A stretch of 64,000 bases of DNA from Hepsetus odoe (GCA_017165825.1 CM029384.1:22432781-22496780), one strand, 5' to 3'. Shown: positions 42,770 through 55,468, counted from the stretch's first letter. Program-made: numbers and translations. Notes: generated by a model from the letters alone, not told the origin.

Positions 42770-43330
42770 TTGAGACTTTTTTTTTCCCCAAAAACAAGAT
42801 TAAAACTGGCTTTAAAACTTTCATATTCTCGTGTATGCGCCGCATGTGTAAATTAGCAGCAGTGAAAATATGGCGAGGAAAGGATTCCCAGTCAAAATTA
42901 TTTACAATCACAGGATGCCTGGCTCAAGCAGGCCAGCAGGCGAGCACTCTACTTAAGTCAATTACTCAAAGCGGCCCAGAAAACAAATAAATGGAAGCCG
43001 AACGGGACAAGAGAGCATATCCAAAGCGGTGAGCCATCGAGATCAGTGCTTATGTGCATGTCTGCATGTGTATGCATGGGGGAGGGGATAATTGCATTTG
43101 CCGTCTCATAAATAACACATCAAAGTGACACGTTAGAGACGTCAGCACAATGTGCATAAAGACCGCCGTGCGCTGATGGGACATGTTGTCCTCCCTGCAT
43201 GCACTGCGCGCAGTATGTTAAAGAAGGCTGTGTTTGAATGGCAGGCATCTGTCCCGAGATGTGTCCCGAGATACAGCCGTGCCCCATCTTGGCATCCTCA
43301 TGAGGTCAATGCAGCTTAATTGCTGGTTTT
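42770..43330. promoter_or_regulatory. Non-repetitive block, candidate conserved non-coding DNA
   Basis: Unique DNA with tgtgtaaattagcagcagtg, tatttacaatcacagg, gggataattgcatttgccg and ctcataaataacac. No repeats or frames of interest. The composition resembles developmental enhancers. Confidence 0.3.
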
Positions 43331-43406
43331 TAATATTTTCAATGTGAGAATGTGGACGGTTTTGTGCCTAGTGTGCAAAAGGGGGACCACCCTTTCATTT
43401 ATTTAC

Positions 43407-43600
43407 AGCGGTGGTCAGGTGGTTAGGGATCAGAAGGTCGTGGGTTCGAATCCCAGACCTGTAGGGTGCCCTGAAGTACCCTTGAGCAAGGTACCATCTC
43501 CATCTCCCCCCTCTATAGCTGCCCACTGTGGGTTAAGTGCAGAGGATCAATTTTGTTGTCGTTCATGGTGCGCTCAAGACGATGGTCACTTTCACTTGCA
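43407..43600 (+). mobile_element. CACTTT-tailed SINE, shortened body
   Basis: Head agcggtggtcaggtggttag, perfect B box ggttcgaatcc, core cttgagcaaggtaccatctc, and tail gtcactttcacttg. Confidence 0.85.
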
Positions 43601-44109
43601 GCCATCGAGTTCTACTCCTCCTTCTTTCAGCTGCTCCTGTTCTTCCCATTTTAAAGCCAGTCGGTGCAGAACTTGGAATAAAAGCTCTCACTGTTTATAA
43701 TGGAGAATATGATACTACCTACACTCACCTCAGCTGCCACACACACATTCACATCTGCATGTAGAATGGAAGAAGGAGAGGCTTCTGATGAGTGAAGAAA
43801 GAAGACCAACCTCTCACAGAAGAAAAAGGAAAGTCAAAGAAAAATAGAAAATAGAAAAATATGGGTTTCCAAAACTTAAATTAAAAAAGAAAATGGGACA
43901 CCTAACAACCATGCAAGGCTTAGTAGACCCACAAAACTGTCCCTTCACATAAACGGCACTAGTAATCAGGAACTGTAAGTCGCTCTGGATAGAAGTGTCT
44001 GCTAAATGCTGCAAAAATGGCAGCCGTCATGTTGGACAGGAGCGTCCCTGCAGTGGTTGTCCATTTGATAATAAGATGCATTAATAATGTAATAATATTT
44101 GATTTTGTA
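43601..44109. other. Unique sequence with a short dispersed motif
   Basis: It holds the reverse-oriented match (43976-44012, gtaagtcgctctggatag with gtctgctaaatgctgc) to 21472-21516. Otherwise non-repetitive. Confidence 0.45.
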
Positions 44110-44347
44110 GGTGCAGTAGTGGTCTAGTGGTTAGCGGTACTAGTGTTTAAGGACTAAGCCCCACAATTGGAAGGCCATGGGTTCAAATCCTGGACCACTA
44201 GGATGCCCTGAGGTGCCCTTAAGCAAGGTACCGTCCCCATAACTGCTCCCCGGGCCATGGATATGGCAGCACTGTGTGAGTGGGTTTGATTCAGAGGATG
44301 CATTTTATTGTGGCTTACTCTGTGACAGAATAGTCACTTTCACTTTC
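44110..44347 (+). mobile_element. CACTTT-tailed SINE, near full length
   Basis: Head gtggtctagtggttagcgg with a small internal duplication (tagtgtttaaggac), B box gggttcaaatcctgg, core cttaagcaaggtaccgtccc, and tail agtcactttcactttc. Confidence 0.9.
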
Positions 44348-44959
44348 TTCATAATGGTGGTGAATGGAAGCAAGGCTCCCATCTACAACCCAAACCCAAC
44401 TATTGATTGACAAATCTTTCATCCTTATACAGGAGAACAGGGCTTAACTTTGTCTTTAGGCTGCAGTAGAAGGAAGAAGATAATACACAATTAAAATGGA
44501 CAGAAGTATTTAAGGATTTAATTGCTTTACTAAACCAGAAGCAAAAAAATTAAGAAGAATAAGCAAGTCAACAAAATTAAGACAAAACGCTTCCGGGATG
44601 CTCGTAGACCGACACCATGGCGATGGACTAGACGCTGCAAGGGACACACTAAATAATGAAAAGATAAATGTTTTATGACATTTTTTATGGCTTGTGAGTA
44701 ATTTTATGTGAAATATATATTTCCTGTTGAATAATTTGTATTTAGTGCTCATTTGGACTGTTAAGTAGATGGGTGGTCTCTGACTTTTGCACATCTGTAA
44801 AAAAAAATTTAAATAAAAATTTTATTGAAAAAAGAAACAAACAAGAAGTACATTTGACTAAAATGAAAAGCGAAAATCTCTAGAAATAGTGCAAAAATGT
44901 AACCGTCCTACCACTCTCTTATATATCTCTCATACTAAGAAGCATTAGATATATTGCCT
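44348..44959. other. AT-rich unique sequence
   Basis: No gene recognised. gacttttgcacatc at about 44778 is the complement of a tgtgcaaaagtc word that resembles the head of the 69-bp-repeat elements. Confidence 0.35.
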
Positions 44960-45397
44960 TTTTTTTTTAGACACTTTCATTTGCCAAGATGTCATTTCTT
45001 GTGGCCCAGCCAAGCAGAAGACGTTCAGCCCCAGCTCGACATCGCAGTGGGAACTCGAACGTCGAAATCCGACTCCTCTCTCTTTATCTGCGCTTCTCCG
45101 ACGCGATGGCGCGAGTGTAACAGTGAGGAAGCCAGCAATCATCATCTGTTCTTAAAGCTGACAGCCTTTGTTCTGAGCGGCCGTGTCGTGTAATTTGCTC
45201 AGGCGGCATGAGCTGATGTGGATTAGTGAGCCGTCTGTCTGATACGCAGCACACGGTCGCATGAGATGCTGAAATTAAAAAAGTGAGCATGGAAATTGAA
45301 ATTAGCTCCGAACTAGTCTGCACAGCCAAATTTACACATGATGTTTGACCATATCCCTGTCAGATTAAGGCCACACCTGGGCCTGTCTCTGTAGACA

Positions 45398-45400
<3 letters not shown>
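44960..45400. promoter_or_regulatory. Non-repetitive block, candidate conserved non-coding DNA
   Basis: Unique sequence with gctgatgtggattagtgag, gctgaaattaaaaaagtgag and ggaaattgaaattagctcc. A short open frame at 44954-45193 has no domain. Confidence 0.25.

Positions 45401-45401
<1 letters not shown>

Positions 45402-45450
<49 letters not shown>
45402..45450. repeat. (GT)n microsatellite
   Basis: About 20 GT units followed by gagagaga. Confidence 0.95.
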
Positions 45451-47214
45451 TGGCTGGTTTTTCCATTTCACTTTTAAAAAGTTCTACTGACCCAAGAGAA
45501 TTTAGGATTCAAGGCCTTTTTTATAAGCCTTTTTCACCCTTTTTTGGACTTTGGACTGCACTGAATCAAGCGTGGACATTGCGGCCAGGTGTCCTTTTAC
45601 ACTCAGCTGGACATTCTCTGTCCTGCCAGTGTTATCACCTGCTGGAAATACTCCATGGGGTTTAGGTGAGGGGTGGCACCTGCTTAAAGTGCGTCAGTTT
45701 CCTAATTTGGTCATAAACCTTTGAGTCTCTGAATTAGTTTGGGGATTTTGGCATCAACCAACCTTCTCGCCTGTCCCGTTAGGCACTTTGGTGGACATGG
45801 TTGTGCAAATGACCTTAATCTTTGACTTGGGATGTTCTTCACGTATGTCCACTCGTTCATCGTGAACTCTCCAGAGAATGATCTGCTATGTTCGTTGACC
45901 TTGTACTGGGGTTGTAAGGAATGAATATATGCAAATGATCGGGGGTTGAGATGATGGGAACGTTCCCAATTATTTCAACTTCTCAAAGTTGGTCTCACTT
46001 CTTCCTTCAGGGCATTTCAGGGTCCTTTTTAGGACCTAAAAAAGACTTACTGATGTGGTTTGATATTGTGATCCTGGAGCACTGACAGAGGTACCAGCAG
46101 GCATCCTGAAGCCTGTGTTTCTCTTTGCTCATTTTTATAGACACTGCTCCTAAGGTCAGAGACTGATGAATAAAGAGTTGTGAATTTGGTCCATTTTCAA
46201 AATCCTTGAACAATATGCTGTCAAAGTAAAGACAGGAAATCACCAGGGGAAAAAATTAAAAGCATGGCAAGGGTTTGATACGACAGCGGTGTGAGGATCC
46301 GGTTGTTTTTGGCTCTTGGGCCTCTTGAGCCGCGGACTTCCTGTCTTTTTGTGTGGTTTGCAATATGCAAGAGGGCAAGTCCAGTTGAGCCACCCAGGCA
46401 TGGATTTCCATCTGCTCTGCTTCTTTTCATCTCTGTCTGATGTACCTTAGCGAACTGATGGACCTTGTTGTTTATTTGATAAAGACCAGACTCTGAAACT
46501 TTCAAGGTTTCAATGTCTTCTTCAAACGTACTGCGGCGGAATGGCTGTACCGGAAACTTTGCCCAGGTTTGGCATAAGTCACGTCCCCTAAAACCATGCA
46601 GTTACACGCAACCCTAACCTTAACTTCTACAACTGTGATTATATCTATTTCTATCTGTTTTCTCAAATGAGTTTATTTTTCCATAAAAAGCCCTTTTCCA
46701 TGTGGAGCCAGTCAGATTTTCATTTTTTCCATCATCCCAGGGACATTAGGGTCCCATGAAGATGCCAGCCCCGAGTACACACACACACACACACCAGGCA
46801 GTTTGTCCCCAGTGTATCAATCTGTGATTCTAAAGATGTGATTTTCTAGTGGCTGCTATGAAATATGCATTAGGAAAGGTGGGCGGGGGTGGAGAGCGCG
46901 GCTGTGCCGAGGGAGATCACCAGGTTGGATGAATAGTATTAACATGCTTTTACACATGAGCAATGCCATCATGGACGTTTAATGCCAGACACCTCTTCCC
47001 AGCTGCTTCAAGGGCTTCCACTGTCAACAGACACTGTTTATTCATCTTTTATATCGTTTCTTCCAGGGAGGACAACCTTGCATCCATGCAAATTTTACCA
47101 GAGCCTGAGCGCTGCATGTATACTACCTGCCATACCACTTGCGTGAATTCCTGAATAAGGTCATGTGCAGCAGGAAGGCCGTACAAATGCACGAACACGG
47201 GAAAGTGTCTTAAC
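45451..47214. other. Unique sequence
   Basis: About 1.75 kb with no gene or mobile element recognised. A short (CA)n lies at 46776-46793. Confidence 0.4.
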
Positions 47215-47460
47215 GGGGCCTAGTGGTTAGGGAGTTGCCCCGCATCGGGAGATTCCGGGTTTCATTCCCTCACCAGTAGGTTGCCCTGAGGTACCTTTGA
47301 ACAAGGTACCGTCCCTGTCACTGCTCCCCGGGCGCTTTCAATAGCTGCCCACTGCTGCACGGTGTTTGCATGGGTTAAATGCAGAGGTCCAGTTTCGTTG
47401 TGGTTCACCGTGTGCTGTGCTGTGACCTCGCAATGACAAGGGTTGTCACTTTCACTTTTA
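47215..47460 (+). mobile_element. CACTTT-tailed SINE, full length, young subfamily
   Basis: Head gggcctagtggttaggg, B-box-like gggtttcattccc, core tttgaacaaggtaccgtccc, body 'gctttcaatagctgccc', and tail tgtcactttcactttt. From the core onward it is nearly identical to the copy at 8631-8830. Confidence 0.9.
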
Positions 47461-47479
47461 CATCAGCTTATTGTGGGAG

Positions 47480-47960
47480 TGTAGTCCCGCCCACTAACTG
47501 CTCCCTCTTGCTGATTGGCTTCCGCTAGCATCAGGCAAGGACATGTCCTAACAGGAACCACTGACCCACTGACTTCCCTCTAGTGGTCAGGTAAAGGCCA
47601 TCACAAGAAGGGCTACCCAACCACAGGGCAGAATCGTGCCCTTCCACCAACCTGGAAAACTGACCACTAGCTCTCTTAGGAACAACTGATGTTAGCTACC
47701 CGTGAGGAGCATTCCCTTACAGGAACCACCAAGCTACTGGACTGACTCCCCCTAACTTCCAAGCAGTGGCATGCCCATCCAGCAACCACCAACTTGACTG
47801 ACTGGATCCCCCTATCTACCATGTGGGTGCACCCCCAACGTGAACCTCTGATCTGGCTGATGGGCTCCCCCTAGCAGTCAGCTCGTGATGTGCCCTCGTG
47901 ACACGTGGCAGGAAATTCACACAGGGAAAACATGCAAACCCCTCACAGAAAGGGTTCAGG
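47480..47960 (+). repeat. Degenerate tandem repeat, about 60-bp period
   Basis: Words caggaaccacc, gactgactggatccccctag and gtgcatgccc recur. ggaaccacc-like starts lie at 47722, 47782 and 47840, with older copies near 47555 and 47679. An old minisatellite, previously unremarked as far as I can tell. Confidence 0.55.
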
Positions 47961-50827
47961 GCATCCCGGCTAAACCTTCTCCCAGACAACACTTACCTCT
48001 GTGCCACCGATCTGTTCCAATTTTTGTAGCCATACATGTAATCTTCCCATCCGTTGCCTGGTGAGGCACTTTAGTTCTGAGTGAGTAGATGCCTTGCGAA
48101 AGCTCACGGGACCCAGAGAGTGGCCGCTTTGCTGTGCAGGTAGAATGATTAAAGCACTGCCTTAATTCTAGGCACGTAGCCTGTCCCCTCATAGCATATC
48201 CATAACCATGCAAAGTTATTCGGCCTTGTGTCATCTGTCAGTCACACCGTCACTCGGGTGTCATTCCCCCCCCCCCAACCCCCTGGGTGTCACAAATGCT
48301 ATAATCAGCCAGCGTAGCATAATAGGGAGTAGCAAATGACTCTTAAAAAGATTCAGGTCGTCAGCCCGGTAGCCGGCCCTGAGATAAAGAACGTTTTTCT
48401 TCGTCAGCCATTGTTCCCCTTGCAGCTGGGTATTGTGGTCATTAGCGACAACAGCCCATTTTATGCTTTTATTCGGCTGTGCACGCTAGCTCACGTTGTT
48501 AGTCTGAATAGGAGAAGGAATATGAAATGGAACGGGAAAAAAAACAAGTCGATGTAGTTCTTGGTACCTAATGGCTTTCTCAGAATACAAACAATGTAGT
48601 CTCATGAAGACCTATTTGCTCCGGTCTCATGCTGGCCTCACATATGATTTGGCTAGTAACTCATCTTCACAACCTTCGCTGCCAACTGCTCTGGAGCCGT
48701 TTCCTTGAAAGTGGCCATTTGAAGTCTTTGAAGTCCGGTATTCCCAAATTAGCCCGGGAGATTTGGGTTTAGTCCTATGCTGGCTTAAAGGCTGCATGCT
48801 GCTGGAGGACCCATTGATTGGTATTGCTTTGACGTTAAGAAAAGCGTGGATCAAACGGACCCCTGTGAGCGACAATAAAAACCCGGAGAACCCCTGGGGG
48901 AGGACTGTGAACTCTCGTTAACATTGTCAGCTTCCGGCCTAGAAAGAAAGATCAGCTTGAGCTTGTGGCGCTCCCAAGGCCCAGAATTTTTTATCCCGCT
49001 CAGTGTAGCATTGATAAATAGCAGAGAGGTAGGAAAAAAATGTCTCAAACACTTGAGAGAATGCCTTTACTTCTTTTCACATGTGCCAGTGAAGGACTAC
49101 CGATGCGGCTCTGTGGAAAGTGCTGCCTCGCTGGCTTTTGTTTGTCTCAGAGGGCTTCGCTGAGTAAAAGCTACTAACAATAAAATGCCCCCCTCCCCAT
49201 AATCGCATTAGTGCTGAAGACACAAATGAATTCAGCACGCAAGGAAATGCAATCCAGGCCTCGTTGTCAGACGCAAGGACTCCTTTGTTTCAGGAGGGAG
49301 AGAGAAAGTAGTTCGATAGAGGCTGACTTTCACAGAGGAAGGTCTCCAACCAGAATTTCGTGGCCAAGTATCTGTGAAAACCTGCCCGGGTCAAAGTGGT
49401 TGCGTCCCGGGACCCACTTAAAGCTAGTTAGTCATGCAGATGCTGCTGTTGCTGTGATCACTTCTGTGGCATGTTGTGCATGATAACAGATTTCAGAAAT
49501 GAAGCTGAGCTTCCAACATCTCTCACTTTTTCGTTCCTTTCTTTTCCTATTTGAATTCATTATTCCTTTTGCAAAAGGGCTGTTTTCATGTCCAACTAAA
49601 TGGAAAGTCTGGAAACAACTCAATGGAATGAAACAAAAAATTTAATCTGCATAATTTGAGATGGACGTCAAAAGCCGCGAGGCAGTTTTGCCACTTAGGA
49701 CTGGAGCTAGAAGTTCTTACCAGGCTATAAAACACTAGATGCCATCAGTCGTCCTTTCCAAACATCTCAAACTGCATGCAGTGCCTCATTACTGAGCTCA
49801 GGATGAATAGATGGACAGATGGACAGATGGATGGATTTGCTAATGGAAGCCACCATGGGATCCTAAATAATAAACAAAACCATGGTTCCTCCAGTAAAGA
49901 AGTCATGAAGCTGTTGCTCCAGCTTTTCTATTCTAGACATCTTGCAATATCCACATCTCCCCACAGCTTCTTACGTTTCTAATAGAATGTGGAATAAAGT
50001 AACCTGTCACCTAAGAGTCTTCAGAGGTGTTTTTCAAAGTTGCTACACTTCTGCAAAAGCATCAAAGAGAACCACTGACAATGGAATCTCTCTCTCAGAC
50101 TTTTGCAGAAAATAGTGGACCAGACGATCGTCTGGCGCAATCTTCTCCAGCTTGAACTTGATGGTTGTCTGTAGGGCTGTAGGGATCAGTACTTCCCTTG
50201 CTTGCTATGCAATTTAGCATGCACTTTTGGAGACATGGCTATTGGGTTACTATTATTTTTCTTCTTCTTATGCATATTTATAGTAAAAAGTACAGGGTTG
50301 CTCAGTTCTTGAACCAGTTCAGAATTCTAGACTTTGCCGTCTGGTGAACCAGCCTGCATGTCACTGCTGTAAGTTATGGAGGTGCAATCAAAGGAGGAGG
50401 AGCTACACAATGGAAGTCAAGGAAGACATGCCATTTGCCATTCCTGCAAGAAAAAACAATTTATTTTGGTTTTTCGATACCGCTGAACCTATCTAATGCT
50501 CTGATTGGATGACAATTTTGGTTCCCGAACCATGAAGATGCAAGCTGTCACTGGTTAAGCTGTCAAAGAGCTGAGCTTTGGGAAGCAGAGCACCGAGTGA
50601 GCCTTGTCAGTAGGGGGCAGTAGGGGACATGGCTTGGTACTAAGCTAGATGGACAGTTCTGACACTGAACTGACTACAGAAATTTAGATAATGACAGTTT
50701 AGGAAGCAAGAAGCCATTAATTGGTAATACAGGGAATTCTTAAAAGTGGATCAATGTGGTTTAGAGTGGAATTATTCCTAAGAAATGAACTGTGAGCATT
50801 GGTAGCCTATTGTCTCACACCAGGAGG
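47961..50827. other. Unique sequence
   Basis: About 2.9 kb. A C(10) run lies near 48268. Some blocks (48300-49100) are free of repeats and look CNE-like, but no motif cluster stands out. No gene recognised. Confidence 0.4.
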
Positions 50828-51042
50828 TTGGCTGCTTAGTGGTTAGGGACTAGGCACCAGGATCAGGTGCAGGGCAGGATGCAGGTGCAGGATCACTATT
50901 CAAATCCCAGACTCGAAGCTTGAGCAAGGTAATGTCCCATCACTGCTCCCTGGGCACTGGGTTTGGCTGCTCCACTGTGTGTGATGAGCTAAATGCAATA
51001 ATGTGTGTGATGAGCTAAGTGCAATAATGAATTTTTTTTTTC
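50828..51042 (+). mobile_element. CACTTT-family SINE, heavily mutated
   Basis: Head gcttagtggttagggactag with an internal caggtgcagg duplication, B-box-like attcaaatcccagac and core cttgagcaaggtaatgtccc. The 3' part contains a direct duplication of tgtgtgatgagctaa. Confidence 0.75.
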
Positions 51043-51839
51043 CTTTTCACTTGTTCACTGAAATCCAGAATGCCCAAACACCCCGTCGATATACAGTGTA
51101 TACTTGCATGGCCCACATACAACCTTGCACTATGCCATGCTGTCTGATTTCCAAACAGGACACACTTTTACCCCTTGCTGATGCAGATGAAGGCCGTAGC
51201 CAACTTTTCTACTTGCCAAGCAGTTTCAGGGACCGACGGAGAGAAACTTTCTTCTGGATCCTTCTGCCCCGGACATGAACCCAAAATGCACAAATCCTCC
51301 TCCCTTCACACAGGAGGGAGAGCTGGGACTACAGGACCGAAGGATGCCGGGGCAGACGAGGATAGGGGAAATAATCTCATAGAGTTTGAAATCTCCTCGG
51401 ATGCGCTGAAGGTGTCTGTTGGCGCCTGGTTTTAAAAACTCATTCACGACCGAGACCGCAGTTCTTGGCTGGAGGGGGAAGATACGTTCCAGCAGCAGGG
51501 ATGGGTTGTGGACAGCATGACGCCTGTTAATGCATGTGTGTGCTTGAGTGTTTGTCACGCTAAAGAGCCTAAAACACTCATAACCTTGCAGGATGTGCAG
51601 GACATCTGGACAGAAATGTCATGTAATTCCATGTAGAGATCAATGAGAGCAGATGCTTCCAGATCAGTGTCCAAAGCTAAGGGCTTCCAGGCTGGAACAC
51701 GAAGCCAGAGACATATTAGACATTTGCAGTTTAGCCGAGGCAGATGCACAAGAGTGACAGCAAAAAAAAAAACTGAAGAACTGAAAAGAGAATATAATGA
51801 CATTGAAATGAAATTGGAAATTGAAAAAACACTGTAAAA
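51043..51839. other. Unique sequence
   Basis: No gene or repeat recognised. Confidence 0.4.
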
Positions 51840-51980
51840 CTGTGAGATGCGTGTCCTCTATGTTTAACCAATCAATAACCCACACACACATTAGACTGCA
51901 ATGCATGCACCCGGGGAGCAGTGCTTGGGGTCGGTATCGTGCTCAAGGGTTCCTCATGGCAACCTACTGGTCCTGGACGA
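51840..51980 (-). mobile_element. CACTTT-family SINE fragment
   Basis: Minus strand: acccggggagcagtgcttgg, gtcggtatcgtgctcaaggg, caacctactggtcctgg. Both head and tail are missing. Confidence 0.75.
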
Positions 51981-52029
51981 AGACCTGGAACCCAACTATC
52001 ATCATAAATATGAATTTATTATCTGTTAT

Positions 52030-52400
52030 AAACTACTACTTCTTTCAGCTGCTTCTGTTATGTCGGTCAGTTCCATTTCTTCTTGTCCTCTGCATCTTCC
52101 TCATTCACAGAGGCCACCTGCATGTCCTCTCTCAGCACGTCCATAAACGTCCTCTTTGTCCTTTCTCTTCTTCTGTTGACTGGCAGTTCAACATACTTCT
52201 CCTAATATAATCCTCGTCTCTCCTCTGGACATGTCCATTGTAAACAAATGCAATCTTGCTTCTCTAACTTTGCGACTAAGTTGATCTGTCCCTCTAATAT
52301 ACTCATTTCTAATCCTGTCCATCCTCCTCACCCCCAACGGAAATCTCAGCATCTTTAACTCTAACACCTCCACCATCTGTCTTTTTGTCAGTGCCTATTG
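52030..52400 (-). pseudogene. RTE-like LINE ORF 3' end
   Basis: The minus-strand reading gives LELKMLRFPLGVRRMDRIRN, EYIRGTDQL, VREARLHLFTMDMSR and the complement of the GRPKRR region, decayed. It overlaps in content with 25036-25331 and 53943-54500 and is more diverged. The 5' part of the LINE is absent. Confidence 0.75.
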
Positions 52401-52454
52401 TATACAACTAATATAAAATAATAACAGTGATATTCTTGCCATAGTACGACTCAC

Positions 52455-52580
52455 TGATGTCTATCCATCCATCCATTCTTCCTTCTGTGGTCTTAACTGC
52501 TATCCCTGACAGTGGTTGCTGGGGGTGGGGGAGTCCATCCTGACACTCAGAGGGTGACAGACATGTCCTGGACTTGTTGG
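52455..52580 (-). mobile_element. L2-tailed SINE remnant
   Basis: Minus strand: tgctgggggtgggggagtcc complement and a (TCCA)n-type end at 52457-52476. Strongly diverged. Confidence 0.5.
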
Positions 52581-52715
52581 TTTTTGAAGGGCTGGGAGCT
52601 TGATTATAAAGTATAAATTTTTTTGAGCACTGGTCGTTCAGTTACTTCAATGTTGGTAAAAAGTATCAGTTCACCCTTTTCAGCTAACAGGAAATCAGGT
52701 TTTATACCATCAATG

Positions 52716-52789
52716 TACTGGTCTGGTATTCAAACCCATGACCTTCTGATCCTGGGGCCTAGTCCCCTAAACACTAGACCACCGCTGCT
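52716..52789 (-). mobile_element. CACTTT-family SINE head only
   Basis: Complement of the tRNA-like head: ggtattcaaacccatgacc and cctaaacactagaccaccgc. Core and tail are absent. Confidence 0.8.
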
Positions 52790-53942
52790 TTTTAGGGGAT
52801 CTTGAGCCGGTTGCTGCACACTTACCTAGGGGAACCAAACCGAGGGGTCAAAAAGAAGTTTGATGATTACGTATCGACCTAAACGCTACCCAGATCAGCA
52901 GTGTTGTGGAAAACGTACTATTCTACATGTTTTTCTTTATGTTCCAATTGCCAAATCCCTTCCAGAAGCTTCAGATCCAGCCTTGAACAGCACTGTCTGT
53001 TTGGACACTCGGCCAATTACCCAACACTGAATGTCTTCTGGGATTATGGATCCATTTCCCCATGCTGGGAGAAGCTGTGGTTAATATAGTTGTTGGTCAG
53101 TACCGGCATTTGCATGATGCCTTGGGTTGAGTCTGTTGTCCATCATTTCTATAGATCTATGTTATTAAGGCAGAAGCCCAAATAATAGCCTAAGTGTAAT
53201 AAGCGATGCCTTCAGATGCCAAACGGCTAAAAAGTAGTGATATTTCAGAATATGACGCCCCAGCTAAAAGACCTAAAAGGCTAACTCTCTTTCAAAATAC
53301 TGCAGATATTTGAACTGCTGTTTTTCCAGCTCCAGAATAGGAAAGTCTCAGAACTGACAGCTCAGTCTCTGGCTTGAGTCCTTTGACTGAATTCACTTTG
53401 GGTCATGCTTGAGCATGTGGGACCCCAAAAGGGCAAAGCTGATGCTGATTTCATGGGGCATGAAACTGCATGGGAAATGTCCCCAGTACACCCACATTGC
53501 TTTTCTTGACATTTGCGCCAAGTCGGTGGGCTTATCGTGCCCTGGATGATGAGCAAACAGCTCTGCATGTGCGCTTATTTAATGAAGCAGAGCGATCTTT
53601 ATTCAAATGAGCCTTTTTGACAAATATTAGGCCTCGGGCCAAGAAATCAGGGATGCTTCCAGTGGCACGGCTTCCAGGAAAAGAAAATCTGGCCTTTAAG
53701 CAAGTCTGTCGATAGCTTCGTACCAACTTTCAGGTTGTTTTGAACAGAAATGTGCAAACTTTCTAGTCCAGTTACTTTCATATTAAACTGGAAGGGCTGG
53801 CAAGTTTGCTTTTTTTGCAAAACTGAGAGAAGAATGGACACACTTGAAGCATTTTGTCTCTTTGTGAAACCAGCGCTCGTTGGCAATTTCAGATGTTTAA
53901 ACCACCAGTAAATCGTGCATTAAGTGATATTCCACTTATTAT
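52790..53942. other. Unique sequence
   Basis: About 1.15 kb, no gene recognised. Confidence 0.4.
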
Positions 53943-54500
53943 TTACATTCTTTCGGCTGATCCCGTTTAGGGGTCGCCACAGCGGATCAACCGTCTCCAT
54001 TTCTTCCAGCCCTCTGCATCTTTCTCCTTCAAATGACGACCTGCACGTCCTCTCTCACCACGCCCATAAACCTCCTCTTTGGTCTTCCTCTTTTCCTCTT
54101 TCCCGGCAGCTCCATCTTCAACATCCTCCTTCCAATATAATCCTCGTCTCTCCTCTGCACATGTCCAAATCAACGCAACCTTGCTTCTCAAACCTTGTCT
54201 CCGAAATGTCCAACCTGATCTGTCCCTCTAATATACTCATTTCTAATCCTGTCCATCCTCGTCACACCCAACGGACATCTCAGCATCTTTAACTCTGAAA
54301 CCTCCAGCTCCGCCTCCTGCCTTTTCACCACCGTCTCCAACCCGTATAGCATAGCTGGTCTCACTACTGTCCTGTAAACCTTCCCTTTTACTCTAGCTGG
54401 TACCCGTCTGTCACAAATCACTCCACCCGTTCCAACCTGCCTGCACTCTCTTCCTCACCTCTCTTCCACACTCACCGTTACTCTGAACTGTTGATCCGGT
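53943..54500 (-). pseudogene. RTE-like LINE ORF 3' end
   Basis: The longest RTE fragment here. The minus strand reads KGKVYRTVVRPAMLYGLETV, EAELEVSELKMLRCPLGVTR and NEYIRGTDQVGHFGDKV, then shifts frame into EERRGLYWKEDVEDGAAGKE in place of the GKRKRGRPKRR frame, and ends near EDAEGWKKWRRLIRCGDP at 53967. The 3' end ggatcagccgaaag complement lies at 53955. Upstream RT domains are missing, so it is a truncated dead copy. Confidence 0.8.
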
Positions 54501-55395
54501 GTAATTTTATTTGCAAATGAAATGGAAAAAATTGTTGCCCTAAAGCTTACGGAGTGTCCATGGATGATAACGTAACCCTGTATTTGTATTGTAACTCAAA
54601 TACCTCCATTAATATGAACGGTGTGTAGTTCTGAACCACGGGACCTCCTGACCTCCTCTGATTTCGCCCCATCTCAGGTGCTCTGTGTCTGGGGAGCAAT
54701 AAAGAGCAGCCAGGGTGTGTGGAGTGAGCAGTGAAACCCTTTCATCAGCACCGCTGTCCCACCAAGTGCACATAAGGATAATTACCCATTAGAGCTGCCG
54801 TCAGACGTCTCTGTGTGTGTGTGTGTGTGTGTGTGTGTCATGCAGGGGTCTGACTAACACCCTGTGCAGCCATCCGTACAAAGCTGTGCGTTAAATATCC
54901 AGAGAATTTTAATCTAATGCTTGAGTCGCTTTCTGCAAATCACTTGTCAGTTTTGTCAGCTAATTATAAGGAGCCACGTGGTGGGGCCCAATTTGTCCAC
55001 CTTTTCTCTTTCTCAGCCTCTCTCTCGCTCCCCTCATCCATTTTACCTATATCAGATTGTCATGTCTTTCTCCTCAGCTGCCTCATCTTGTCATCTTGGA
55101 GAATAATTCTGCATGGCTTTGATTACAGACTCTCTCTGCTGCAGACGGTTCGTTCACGTCATATTATGTGCTTTAAGATGGGCTTTGATGCTCTGAAGAT
55201 CCTGAATGATCCTGAAAGTGTGGGAAAGGTTCTTAAGGGATATGGATTCTTTCCACAGAATAAAATGTTTATAAAAACAGGATTGCAGGGGATGTTGGTT
55301 TCTATCCCAGCGCTCATATGGCTCAAAACAGTGAAAAACCCGGCATAGGTCCCGAGTCCATGACGGGGCAAACGCGCCTTAAAAGTTGATGAGGT
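54501..55395. other. Unique sequence with a (GT)n
   Basis: (GT)n at 54811-54838. Otherwise no gene recognised. Confidence 0.4.
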
Positions 55396-55468
55396 GCGGT
55401 AGCTTTGGTCTAGTGTTTAGGTACTAGGCCCCAGGATCAGGTTTCCTTGTGCAAGGGACCGTCCCTGT
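55396..55468 (+). mobile_element. CACTTT-family SINE fragment
   Basis: Head tggtctagtgtttaggtac joined to a decayed core ccttgtgcaagggaccgtcc. The B box is deleted. Confidence 0.7.
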
